A stretch of DNA of 64,000 nt from Kaustia mangrovi (GTDB lineage Bacteria > Pseudomonadota > Alphaproteobacteria > Rhizobiales > Im1). A program made the translations under genes and the position numbers. The DNA is taken from positions 4,082,501 to 4,146,500 of the forward strand of contig NZ_CP058214.1 of the NCBI RefSeq assembly GCF_015482775.1. The letters are read 5' to 3'. A model generated the notes under the pieces. The model did no database searches, was not told where the DNA came from, and saw nothing but the letters and a program-made list of their open reading frames with translations. Each line of letters begins with the position of its first letter. Positions within the stretch are counted from its first letter, which is position 1. Positions 19,241 to 28,066 of the stretch are shown piece after piece.

Positions 19241-20602
19241 ATGTCAGGCACACTCGCCATCATCGGGCGGCCCAATGTGGGCAAGTCCACGCTCTTCAAT
19301 CGCCTGGTCGGCAGGCGGCTCGCGCTGGTCGACGACCGGCCGGGGGTGACGCGCGACCGCCGCGAGGGCGAGGGGCGCATCGCCGATCTCACCTTCGCGG
19401 TCATCGACACGGCGGGTCTCGACGACGCCCCGCCCTCCTCGCTGGAGGGTCGCATGCGCGCGCAGACGGAGGCCGCGATCGCGGAGAGCGATGTCTGCCT
19501 GTTCCTCGTCGATGCGCGCTCGGGGGTCACGCCGCTCGACCGTCATTTCGCCGATCTCCTGAGGCGGTCCGGAAAGCCGGTCGTGCTCGCCGCCAACAAG
19601 TGCGAGGGCCGGGCGGGCGAGAGCGGCCTCTACGAGGCCTTCGAGCTGGGACTCGGCGAGCCCATCGCCCTGTCGGCGGAGCATGGCGAGGGATTGTCGG
19701 AGCTCTACGACGCGATCGCCCCCCATCTCGGCGGCGAGGCGGCGGACAGCTTCGGCGACGAGCACGAGGCGGACGGCGAGGACGATGAGGAGGGCCCCCA
19801 TGCGCTCCGCCTCGCCGTGATCGGCAGGCCCAATACCGGCAAGTCCACCATGATCAACGCGCTCGTGGGCGAGGACCGGCTGCTCACGGGGCCGGAGGCC
19901 GGCATCACGCGCGATTCCATCGCCATCGACTGGACCTGGCGGGGCCGCGAGATCCGCCTCTACGACACTGCCGGCATGCGGCGGCGGTCGCGGGTCACGG
20001 AGAAGCTGGAGAAGCTTGCCGTGGCCGATACGCTGCGCGCGGTGCGCTTCGCGGAAGTGGTGGTCCTGATGATCGACGCCACCCAGCCCTTCGAGAAGCA
20101 GGACCTGCACATTGCCGATCTCGTCGCGCGCGAGGGCCGGGCCTGCGTGATCGCCCTCAACAAGTGGGACCTCGTGACCGACAAGCGCGGCGTGCGCGCG
20201 GAGCTGGAGGAGATGGTCGACCGGCTCCTGCCGCAGCTCAAGGGCGTGCCCATCGTTACCCTGTCGGCGCTCACCGGCAAGAGCCTCGATACGCTCCTTC
20301 CTGCCGTCCTGCACATCTACGAGGTCTGGCAGCAGCGCCTGCCCACCGCGGAGCTCAACCGCTGGCTCTCCGAGGCGCTCCAGGCCCATCCCCCGCCGGC
20401 GCCGGGCGGACGGCGGATCCGCTTGCGCTACATCACCCAGGTGAAGGGCCGCCCGCCGACCTTCGTCGTCTTCTGTTCGCGTCCTCAGGCCCTGCCGGAC
20501 GCCTATCGCCGCTATCTGGTGAACGGCCTGCGCGAGGCCTTCGATCTGTGGGGCGTGCCCATCCGGCTCCATCTGCGCAAGGGCGACAATCCCTACGCCT
20601 GA
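19241..20602 (+). CDS. der: Ribosome-associated GTPase Der (EngA)
   Basis: 453 aa with two tandem GTPase domains: G1 loops at GRPNVGKST (about 9-17) and GRPNTGKST (about 196-204), switch elements DTAGL and DTAGM, NKCE and NKWD specificity motifs, and a C-terminal KH-like domain ([15 protein letters not shown]). An acidic linker ([14 protein letters not shown], about 170-185) joins the two G domains. Der is needed for 50S ribosome maturation. The start at 19241 gives [12 protein letters not shown], the expected N-terminus. Confidence 0.97.
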   Translation: MSGTLAIIGRPNVGKSTLFNRLVGRRLALVDDRPGVTRDRREGEGRIADLTFAVIDTAGLDDAPPSSLEGRMRAQTEAAIAESDVCLFLVDARSGVTPLDRHFADLLRRSGKPVVLAANKCEGRAGESGLYEAFELGLGEPIALSAEHGEGLSELYDAIAPHLGGEAADSFGDEHEADGEDDEEGPHALRLAVIGRPNTGKSTMINALVGEDRLLTGPEAGITRDSIAIDWTWRGREIRLYDTAGMRRRSRVTEKLEKLAVADTLRAVRFAEVVVLMIDATQPFEKQDLHIADLVAREGRACVIALNKWDLVTDKRGVRAELEEMVDRLLPQLKGVPIVTLSALTGKSLDTLLPAVLHIYEVWQQRLPTAELNRWLSEALQAHPPPAPGGRRIRLRYITQVKGRPPTFVVFCSRPQALPDAYRRYLVNGLREAFDLWGVPIRLHLRKGDNPYA

Positions 20603-20640
20603 GCGTGGGGGAGGCGGTGCGCCCTGCCGGGCTAGCCGGG

Positions 20641-21375
20641 TCAGGCCGAACGGATCGTGAGGCGCCCGTCCGCGAAATCGTAGAGGCCGCCATTGACACC
20701 GAGGCCCGGCTCGGCGAGCGCGACCAGTGTGTCGGCGACATCGGCCGGGGTGGGCAGGGTCTCGGGATCCTCGCCGGGCATGGCGCGGGCGCGCATGGCG
20801 GTGCGGGTGGCCCCCGGATTGACGATGCTCACGCGCACGGGCGTCGTCGCGACCTCTGCGGCATAGGTGCGGGCCAGCGCCTCCAGTGCGGCCTTGGAGA
20901 CGGAATAGGCGCCCCAATAGGCTTTGCACTTGTGCGCCGCGCCGGAGCTCAGGAAGATCGCCCGGCCGGCATCGGAGGCGCGCAGAAGCGGATCGAGCGA
21001 ACGCACGAGGCGCCAGTTGGCCGTGACATTGACGGCCATGACCTCGTCCCACTCCTTCGCCTTGAGGTGGCCGAGCGGCGTCAGTCGTCCGAGCACGCCG
21101 GCATTGGCGGCGAAGATGTCGAGCTTGCCCCAGCGCTCGTGGATCTGGCCGCCCAGCCGGTCGAGCGCCTCCACATCCTTCAGGTCGACGGGAACGAGGG
21201 TCGCCGAGCCGCCCATCGCCTGGATCTCGTCGTCGAGCTCCTCCAGCCCGCCGACGGTGCGGGCCAGCGCGACGACATGGGCGCCCTCGCGCGCGAAGGC
21301 CCTGGCGAGGGCGTAGCCGATGCCGCGCGACGCGCCGGTGACGAGCGCGAGCCTGTTCTCGAGCCGCTTGGTCAT
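20641..21375 (-). CDS. SDR family NAD(P)-dependent oxidoreductase
   Basis: 244 aa Rossmann-fold enzyme with the cofactor motif TGASRGIG (about 14-21), NAG (about 90) and the catalytic Ser, then YSVSK (Tyr-x3-Lys, about 158-162). The substrate is unknown. The gene lies downstream of purF (37 bp) on the same strand, a conserved neighbour order in Hyphomicrobiales, and is convergent with der. Confidence 0.9.
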   Translation of the reverse strand: MTKRLENRLALVTGASRGIGYALARAFAREGAHVVALARTVGGLEELDDEIQAMGGSATLVPVDLKDVEALDRLGGQIHERWGKLDIFAANAGVLGRLTPLGHLKAKEWDEVMAVNVTANWRLVRSLDPLLRASDAGRAIFLSSGAAHKCKAYWGAYSVSKAALEALARTYAAEVATTPVRVSIVNPGATRTAMRARAMPGEDPETLPTPADVADTLVALAEPGLGVNGGLYDFADGRLTIRSA

Positions 21376-21412
21376 GGATATCCGATATGTCCGGTGTTGT
21401 CTGGAGCGCCGC

Positions 21413-22915
21413 TCAGCCGGCCTCGGCGAGAAGGGAGAGCTGCCGGGCCATGCCGCGGCTGCCTTCCCTGTCGGTGAGCGGGGTGGGGTAGTCGCCCGTG
21501 AAGCAATGGTCGGTGAATTGCGGGCGGACGGGGTCGCGCTTGTCGTATCCCATCGCCCGGTAGATGCCGTCCGGGGTCAGGAAGGCGAGCGTCTCCACGC
21601 CGATATACTCCCGCATCTCCTCCAGGCTGTGGGTCGCCGCCAGCAGGCTCTGCTGCTCCGGCGTGTCGATGCCGTAGAAATCGGGATAGCGGATCGGCGG
21701 GCTGGAGATGCGCATATGCACCTCGCGCGCGCCGGCCTCGTACATCATCTGCACGATCTTCACCGAGGTGGTGCCGCGCACGATGGAATCGTCGACGAGC
21801 ACGATGCGCTTGCCCTCGATCACGGCGCGGTTGGCATTGTGCTTGAGCTTCACGCCGAGCGCGCGGATCTGCTGGGTCGGCTCGATGAAGGTGCGCCCGA
21901 CATAATGGTTGCGGATGATGCCGAGCTCGAAGGGGATGCCCGTCTCATAGGCATAGCCGAGCGCCGCCGGCACGCCGGAATCGGGCACCGGGATCACCAC
22001 ATCCGCGTCGCAGGGCGCCTCGCGGCCGAGCTCGAAGCCCATCTTCTTGCGGACCTCGTAGACGCTGCGCCCGTTGACGACGCTGTCGGGGCGCGAGAAG
22101 TAGACATATTCGAAGATGCAGGGGCGCGGTTCGACCTTGGGGAAGGGACGCAGGCTCTCGATGCCGTCCTCGGTGATGACGACCACCTCGCCATTCTCCA
22201 CCTCGCGCACGAACCTGGCGCCGATGATGTCGAGAGCGCAGGTTTCCGACGCGAGAATCGGCGTGCCGTCGTCGAGTTCGCCCAGCACCAGCGGGCGGAT
22301 GCCCAGCGGGTCGCGCGCGCCGATCAGCTTCTTGTTGGTCAGGGCGACCAGCGAATAGGCGCCCTCGATCATGCGCAGCGCGTCGATGAAGCGCTCGATG
22401 AAGCGGGGTTTGCGCGACTGGGCGACCAGATGGAGGATGACCTCGGTATCCGATGTCGACTGGCAGATCGCACCCTCGCGGATAAGATCCTGGCGCAGCG
22501 TCAGCGCATTGGTGATGTGGCCGTTGTGACAGACAGAAAAGCCGCCCGTCGCCAGGTCGGCGTAGAGCGGCTGGACATTGCGCAGATGCGTGTCGCCACA
22601 GGTCGCGTAGCGTACATGGCCGATCGAGGCATGGCCCTGGAGGCGCTCGATCACGGCCTGGGAGGAGAAATGATCTCCGACGAGGCCGAGCCGTCGCTCG
22701 GAATGGAATCGCTGGCCGTCGAAGGCCACGATGCCGGCCGCCTCCTGCCCGCGATGCTGGAGCGCGTGAAGGCCGAGCGCGGTGAGGGCGCTCGCATCCT
22801 TGTGGCCGAAAATTCCGAAGACGCCGCACTCCTCGTGCAGCCGGTCCTCGTCCGGATCGAACATGAAAGTCACTGTGCCACCCTCAGGTGATGTCGTCGG
22901 CGCCTGGTCTGTCAT
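21413..22915 (-). CDS. purF: Amidophosphoribosyltransferase
   Basis: First step of de novo purine synthesis: PRPP plus glutamine to phosphoribosylamine. 500 aa. The N-terminal glutaminase domain begins at Cys31 in HEECGVFGIFGHKDAS, the nucleophile exposed after removal of a propeptide, with the LGLHALQHRGQEAAGI segment after it. The C-terminal PRTase domain carries VLVDDSIVRGTT, the PRPP loop. A later start (MFDPDEDRLHEE at 22864) is possible. It is paired with cvpA upstream, as in many proteobacteria. Confidence 0.97.
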   Translation of the reverse strand: MTDQAPTTSPEGGTVTFMFDPDEDRLHEECGVFGIFGHKDASALTALGLHALQHRGQEAAGIVAFDGQRFHSERRLGLVGDHFSSQAVIERLQGHASIGHVRYATCGDTHLRNVQPLYADLATGGFSVCHNGHITNALTLRQDLIREGAICQSTSDTEVILHLVAQSRKPRFIERFIDALRMIEGAYSLVALTNKKLIGARDPLGIRPLVLGELDDGTPILASETCALDIIGARFVREVENGEVVVITEDGIESLRPFPKVEPRPCIFEYVYFSRPDSVVNGRSVYEVRKKMGFELGREAPCDADVVIPVPDSGVPAALGYAYETGIPFELGIIRNHYVGRTFIEPTQQIRALGVKLKHNANRAVIEGKRIVLVDDSIVRGTTSVKIVQMMYEAGAREVHMRISSPPIRYPDFYGIDTPEQQSLLAATHSLEEMREYIGVETLAFLTPDGIYRAMGYDKRDPVRPQFTDHCFTGDYPTPLTDREGSRGMARQLSLLAEAG

Positions 22916-22974
22916 ACCGGCCCGTCCTCAAGGTTCTCAAGCGACCGGCGGGGAATGCCGGTGCAGGACCCCGG

Positions 22975-23631
22975 TCAGTTCGCGGGTTCGCCCGATCCGT
23001 CGAGAAGCTGATCGAGTCCACGCCGCTCATTCGTCTTATACCCGTCTTCGGCCCCGGAGTCAGCGTCCGACTTGGTGGTGGACGACGAGCCGGGCTGCGC
23101 CTGCGCCGCCGTTCCGTTGGTCATATAGGTCTTTCCGAGCAGCGTGTCAGCAATATCGGGTGGCAGGAACGAAATAATCAGCTTTCCGGTGTCCTCCACG
23201 ACCGGCAGCGAGCGCGCCTCGCTGACCCATTCCGGGTGCTGGTCGCGGGGAACGAGCCAGATGAAGAACAGATAGGCCACCACCACGAGCAGCAGTCCGC
23301 GGGCGAGCCCGAACAGGAAGCCCAGCGTGCGGTCGAGCGGGCCGACACCCGAATCGAGGATCCAGTCGGAAATGCGCATGGTGAGCAGCGACACCACGAC
23401 GAGCACGACGAGGAACACCCCGGCGACCAGCGCGATATCGGCCAGATAGTCGGGCTGGATATACTGCCGCGCGGTGGGCTTCAGCGCCGGATAGGCCAGA
23501 TAGGCGGCCACCGCCGCGCCGGCCCAGGCGAGGATCGACAGGACCTCCCGGGTGAAGCCGCGCATCAGCGCGAGCAGGCCGGAAATGACCATGATCCCGA
23601 TCAGGATGATATCGAGCAGTGCAATCGGCAT
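22975..23631 (-). CDS. cvpA: CvpA family membrane protein
   Basis: 218 aa with four membrane spans in the first 165 residues (ALLDIILIGIMVISGLLALMRGFTREVLSILAW is the family signature) and a polar, low-complexity tail rich in Gln, Ser and Thr. CvpA is associated with purine biosynthesis operons and envelope stress survival. It is first gene of the cvpA-purF unit and has a good promoter 55 bp upstream. Confidence 0.9.
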   Translation of the reverse strand: MPIALLDIILIGIMVISGLLALMRGFTREVLSILAWAGAAVAAYLAYPALKPTARQYIQPDYLADIALVAGVFLVVLVVVSLLTMRISDWILDSGVGPLDRTLGFLFGLARGLLLVVVAYLFFIWLVPRDQHPEWVSEARSLPVVEDTGKLIISFLPPDIADTLLGKTYMTNGTAAQAQPGSSSTTKSDADSGAEDGYKTNERRGLDQLLDGSGEPAN

Positions 23632-23685
23632 GGGGCCAGGGCGCTCCGTTCAAGCCAGTCGAAAAAAACATGCACGCGAGGCCGG

Positions 23686-23714
23686 ACTATAAGTCCCTTT
23701 GCGCGGTGTGTCAC
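23686..23714 (-). promoter_or_regulatory. Promoter of cvpA-purF
   Basis: On the minus strand GTGACA (23709-23714) and TATAGT (23686-23691) are separated by 17 nt, each one base from the housekeeping consensus. It points to cvpA, whose start is 55 nt further on. Confidence 0.65.
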
Positions 23715-23813
23715 ATACTTGCGGGCCGGCGGGTATATTTAGAGTTACCGGCTCCACCGATCATTGAGCCCCGAAAATCGCTTCGGCAAGATGACGGGAA
23801 CGGGCCCCGCCTG

Positions 23814-25192
23814 TCAGCCATGGTGCTGGGCGCGCACCCAGTCGGTGAGCGCGGTGAGGCTTGCAAGGGCGTGAACCTCCGCCATGGCGCCCGCGGCGGC
23901 GTCGCCGGCAGCGGCGGGGACGACGGCGGTCTCGAAGCCGAGCTTGGCAGCCTCCTTGAGGCGCGCCTCGGCTTGCGCGACCGGCCTCAGCGAGCCCGAC
24001 AGGCTGACCTCGCCGAAGAAGACGGAGCGCACCGGCAGCGGCACGCCGGTGAAGGACGACAGGAGGGCCGCCGCGACGGCGAGGTCCGCGGCCGGTTCGC
24101 GGATGCGCAGGCCCCCGCAATATTGAGATAGACGTCCTGGCCCGCCATGGAGAGCCCGCAATGAGCCTCCAGCACGGCGAGCACCATGGCGAGCCGGCTC
24201 GTGTCCCAGCCGACGACGGCACGGCGCGGCGTACCGAGGGAGGAGGGCGAGACGAGCGCCTGAACCTCCACGAGAACCGGCCGCGTACCCTCGATCCCGG
24301 CGAAGACGGCGGAGCCCGCGGCTCCCTCCTCGCGCTCGCCGATGAACAGCCTGGAAGGATTGTCGACCTCCCTCAGCCCGGCATCGGACATCTCGAACAC
24401 GCCGATCTCGTCGGTCGGCCCGAAGCGGTTCTTCACCGCGCGCAGGATGCGGTACTGGTGGCCCCGGTCGCCCTCGAAATAGAGCACGGTGTCGACCATG
24501 TGCTCGATGAGCTTCGGGCCCGCGATCTGGCCCTCCTTGGTGACATGGCCGACGAGCAGGACGGTCGCCCCCTTGGTCTTGGCGAAGCGCACCAGCGCCT
24601 CCGTGCCCGCGCGCAGCTGGGAGACGGTGCCGGGCGCCGATTCGATGGCCGGCGACCAGAGCGTCTGCACCGAATCGACGGCGATGACGGAGGGGGGCTG
24701 GCCCTCGCCGAGCGTGGCCAGAACGTCGCTGAGATTGGTCTCCGCCGCCAGCAGGACCGGCGCGTCGGCGAGGCCGAGCCGGGCCGCGCGCAGCTGCACC
24801 TGGGCGATGGCCTCCTCGCCGGAGACATAGACCACCCGCTCGCCGGCCTCCGCGAGCCGGGCGAGCGCCTGGAGGATGAGGGTGGATTTGCCGATGCCCG
24901 GGTCGCCGCCGACCAGCACCGCCGATCCCGGAACGAGGCCGCCGCCGGCCACGCGGTCGAGCTCGGCGATGCCGCAGGCCAGCCGCGGCGGCGCCTCGCC
25001 CGTGCCCTTCAGCCCGACGAGGCGTGCGGCCTTGCCCTTCGGGTGGCTGGACCGGCCGGGGCCGGGCAGAGGCGCGTCCGGCGCCTCCTCCACCATGGAG
25101 TTCCAGGCCCCGCAACTGTCGCACCGTCCGGCCCATTTGGCCGCGACCGCGCCGCAGGACTGGCAGACATATGTCGTTTGAGGCCGCGCCAT
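23814..25192 (-). pseudogene. radA: DNA repair protein RadA, reading frame broken by a 1-nt deletion (probable sequencing error)
   Basis: RecA-like ATPase promoting branch migration in homologous recombination. From 25192 the frame encodes the zinc finger C10-C13-C24-C27, Walker A GDPGIGKST (96-104) and the RadA-specific KNRFG (254-258). After DVYLNIAG (about residue 360) the frame slips. Expected GGLRIREPAADLAVA continues in the neighbouring frame through the Lon-like C-terminal domain to a stop at 23814. Restoring one G in the run of five (plus-strand C5 at 24112-24116) gives an intact 459-aa protein. Both halves are otherwise well preserved, so the intact gene is the likelier state in the organism. 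Confidence 0.88.
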
Positions 25193-25296
25193 GGGTTATC
25201 TCGAACAGGATGTGTCGCCGTGCAGGGGCAATCCTACACCCCATCGCCCTCCCGGTGCCGCCGCGCCGGGCGAGGACCGGTGGGGCCCGCGGCCGG

Positions 25297-26073
25297 TCAA
25301 GGCTTCAGGACTTCCATCTGGATCGGCCCTTCCGCCCGGCCGTGGATGAACTGGTCGACATAGTCGTTGCCGCTCTCGTCGATCTCGCCGGCGGCACCCT
25401 GCCAGATGATGCGGCCCTTGTAGATCATGGCGATATGGTCGGCGATTTTGCGGGCCGACGCCATGTCGTGGGTGATCGACACCGCCGTCGCGCCGAGGCG
25501 CTTCACGCAGTCGACGATCAGCTCGTTGATCACGTCGGCCATGATCGGATCGAGGCCGGTGGTCGGCTCGTCGAAGAAGATGATCTCCGGGTCCGACGCG
25601 ATGGCGCGGGCGAGCGCCACGCGCTTCTGCATGCCGCCGGAGAGCTCCGCCGGCGAGAGGCTCGCCACCTCGCTGCCGAGCCCGACCTGGGCGAGCTTGT
25701 CGATGGCCACGTCGCGCGCGGCCTTGCGCGCCATGCCCTTGCCCTGGATGAGGCCGAAGGCGACATTCTCCCAGACGGTGAGGCTGTCGAACAGGGCCGC
25801 GCCCTGGAACAGCATGCCGAATCTGGAGAGCATCCGGTCGCGCGCCTTGCCGCGCATGCCGATGGTCTCGGTGCCGTCCACCTCGATGGTGCCGCTGTCG
25901 GCGCGCAGGAGGCCGATGATGCATTTGAGCATGACCGACTTGCCGCTGCCCGACCCGCCGATCACCACCAGCGAGCTGCCGCGGTCGACGGAGAGGTCGA
26001 TGCCGTCGAGCACGACCTTCCGGCCGAAGCTCTTGTGCACCCCTTTCAGGGAAATGTGGGGATCTTGCGCCAT
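25297..26073 (-). CDS. mlaF: ABC transporter ATPase, MlaF-like (phospholipid/MCE-type)
   Basis: 258 aa. Walker A GGSGSGKS (about 39-46), Q-loop FQGAALFDSLTVWENVAF, signature LSGGMQKR, Walker B IIFFDEPTTGLDP and switch His in THD. The GMLFQGAALFDSLTV wording and ASDPEIIFFDEPT are typical of MlaF/Ttg2A ATPases that move lipids between membranes. The start at 26073 (MAQDPHISLKGV) lies 8 bp after the stop of the MlaE-like permease gene. No mlaD (MCE) gene is adjacent. Confidence 0.9.
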   Translation of the reverse strand: MAQDPHISLKGVHKSFGRKVVLDGIDLSVDRGSSLVVIGGSGSGKSVMLKCIIGLLRADSGTIEVDGTETIGMRGKARDRMLSRFGMLFQGAALFDSLTVWENVAFGLIQGKGMARKAARDVAIDKLAQVGLGSEVASLSPAELSGGMQKRVALARAIASDPEIIFFDEPTTGLDPIMADVINELIVDCVKRLGATAVSITHDMASARKIADHIAMIYKGRIIWQGAAGEIDESGNDYVDQFIHGRAEGPIQMEVLKP

Positions 26074-26081
26074 GGGGTGCC

Positions 26082-26855
26082 CTAGTCGGTGAACAGGAGC
26101 GAGGTCAGCACGTAGTTGGCCGCGAGAATGAGGATCGAGGCGGAGACGACGGCATTGGTCGTCGCCTTGCCCACGCCCTGTGCGCCGCCGCGGCTGTAAT
26201 AGCCGTGATAGCAACCCATGAGCGCGATGATGAAGCCGAAGACCGCGGACTTGACGAGGCCTGAGACGATGTCGCGCAGCTCCAGGAAGTCGACCGTGTT
26301 CTTGATGTAGACGGACGAGTTGAAGCCCAGCGTCTCCGTGCCCACCACATAGCCGCCCATGATGCCGATCGTGTCTGCGATGGCGACCAGCAGCGGCAGG
26401 CAGATGATCGCGGCCAGGATGCGCGGGGCGATCAGATACTTGAACGGATTGGTGGACAGCGTGACGAGCGCGTCGATCTGCTCGGTCACCCGCATGGTGC
26501 CGACCTCCGCGGCGATTGCGGCGGAGACGCGGCCGGCGACCATCAGGCTCGCGATCACGGGGCCGAGCTCGCGGGTGATGCCGAGCGCGACGATCGAGGC
26601 GACGATGCTCTCCGCATTGAAGCGCGTGCCGCCGATCCAGATCTGCAGCGCCAGCACACCGCCGGTGAAGAAGGCGGTGAGGCCGACGACGGGGAGCGAG
26701 TTGTACCCGATCCTCAGCACCTGCTCGAAGATCTGGCGCAGATGGAAGGGCGGCGAGACCATATGGATCAGCGCGTCCTTCACGAACAGGCTCAGCCGGC
26801 CCACTTCCGTGCAGAGGTCGAGCGTGACCCGTCCGAGGCTTGCGAGAGGATTCAA
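26082..26855 (-). CDS. mlaE: MlaE-like ABC permease (lipid asymmetry/MCE transport)
   Basis: 257 aa, about five to six membrane spans. It shows the MlaE-family core LGITRELGPVIASLMVAGRVSAAIAAEVGTMRVTEQIDAL (catalogued EQIDAL motif at about 125-130) and a conserved hydrophobic C-terminus. It lies 17 bp downstream of alr and 8 bp upstream of mlaF, all on the minus strand and presumably one transcript. Confidence 0.92.
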   Translation of the reverse strand: MNPLASLGRVTLDLCTEVGRLSLFVKDALIHMVSPPFHLRQIFEQVLRIGYNSLPVVGLTAFFTGGVLALQIWIGGTRFNAESIVASIVALGITRELGPVIASLMVAGRVSAAIAAEVGTMRVTEQIDALVTLSTNPFKYLIAPRILAAIICLPLLVAIADTIGIMGGYVVGTETLGFNSSVYIKNTVDFLELRDIVSGLVKSAVFGFIIALMGCYHGYYSRGGAQGVGKATTNAVVSASILILAANYVLTSLLFTD

Positions 26856-26872
26856 GGGAGACGGCCCTTTCG

Positions 26873-28054
26873 TCAGTTCTCTTCGTAGGCGGAGTATAGT
26901 CGAGCGTAGCGCGAACCCAAGCTCGTGAGAACTTCATACGGGATCGTGCCGGCCCAGCGCGCGACGTCGTCGACCGTCACATGGTTGCCGATCAGCTCCG
27001 CCTTTGTACCACGGCGCACGGTATCGCCCGGCAGGTCCGTGATGTCCACCGTAATCATGTCCATGGAGACACGCCCGACCACGGGGGCGAACTGGCCGGC
27101 GATATAGACCTGGGTGTGTTCCTCGCTCCTGTCGGAGCGACCGCTGAGCGACCGGAAATAGCCGTCGCGGTAGCCGGCGCCGATGACGGCGATGCGCGAA
27201 TCGCGCCTGGCCCGCCATGTCGCGCCATAGCCCACGCTCGCGCCGCACGGGATCGAGCGGACCTGCAGGATCGTGCCGTAGAGATAGGTGACGGGCTTCA
27301 TCGGGTTGGCGCGTCCGGCGAACGGATTACCGCCATAGAGCGCGATGCCGGGGCGGACCAGATCGTAGTGATAGGCCGGCCCGTTGAGCGTGCCGGGGGA
27401 GTTGGCGATGCTCGCGGGCGCTGGCGGCAGGAGGTTGCGCAGCGTATCGAACGTTTCCGTCTGGATCCGGTTCATCTCGTTGTTGGGCTCGTCCGCACAG
27501 GCCAGGTGGCTGACGATCAGGCTCACGCGCATGTCGCCCAGATCGCGGGGATTGGCGGTCAGCCACTCGACCTGCTTCGGCGTCAGGCCCAGACGGTTGA
27601 TGCCGGTGTCGACATGGAGCGCGGCGGGCAGATGGCGCCCCTCCTCGCGGCACAGCGCGGCCCATTCCGCGATCTCCTCCGGCGAGCCGAGCACCGGGCG
27701 CAGATCGAGCGCCGCATAGTCGCGCGCCGCGCCCGGCAGCAGACCGCCCAGAACGTAGATCACCGCCTCCGGCAGCGTCAGGCGCAGGGTATGGCCCTCC
27801 GCCGGCACGGCCACGAAGAATACCCGGCAGCCGGCGGCCCACAGGGCGCGTGCTGCGGGGGCAAGCCCCGTGCCATAGGCGTCGCCCTTCACCACGCCGG
27901 CGCATTCCGCGGGCGCGGCCATCTTCCTCAGCGTGCGGTAGTTCTCCTGCAGTGCCATGAGATCGACCGTGAGGACGGCCGGTGTCACGGTCGGGGGCGG
28001 CGCGTCAGGCGACCAGTCGACCCCCGACAGGGATGGCAAATTCTGCTCCATCAT
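26873..28054 (-). CDS. alr: Alanine racemase
   Basis: PLP enzyme making D-alanine for peptidoglycan. 393 aa. The PLP lysine is in VVKGDAYGTG (about residue 58). The catalytic Tyr of the other face is in SVGYGATWRA (about 279) and the C-terminal beta domain ends with the usual segment EVLTSLGSRYARLY. An N-terminal extension of about 20 residues precedes the barrel (VLTVDLMALQENYRTL). It follows dnaB by 12 bp. Confidence 0.95.
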   Translation of the reverse strand: MMEQNLPSLSGVDWSPDAPPPTVTPAVLTVDLMALQENYRTLRKMAAPAECAGVVKGDAYGTGLAPAARALWAAGCRVFFVAVPAEGHTLRLTLPEAVIYVLGGLLPGAARDYAALDLRPVLGSPEEIAEWAALCREEGRHLPAALHVDTGINRLGLTPKQVEWLTANPRDLGDMRVSLIVSHLACADEPNNEMNRIQTETFDTLRNLLPPAPASIANSPGTLNGPAYHYDLVRPGIALYGGNPFAGRANPMKPVTYLYGTILQVRSIPCGASVGYGATWRARRDSRIAVIGAGYRDGYFRSLSGRSDRSEEHTQVYIAGQFAPVVGRVSMDMITVDITDLPGDTVRRGTKAELIGNHVTVDDVARWAGTIPYEVLTSLGSRYARLYSAYEEN

Positions 28055-28066
28055 GGTCCAAATGTC

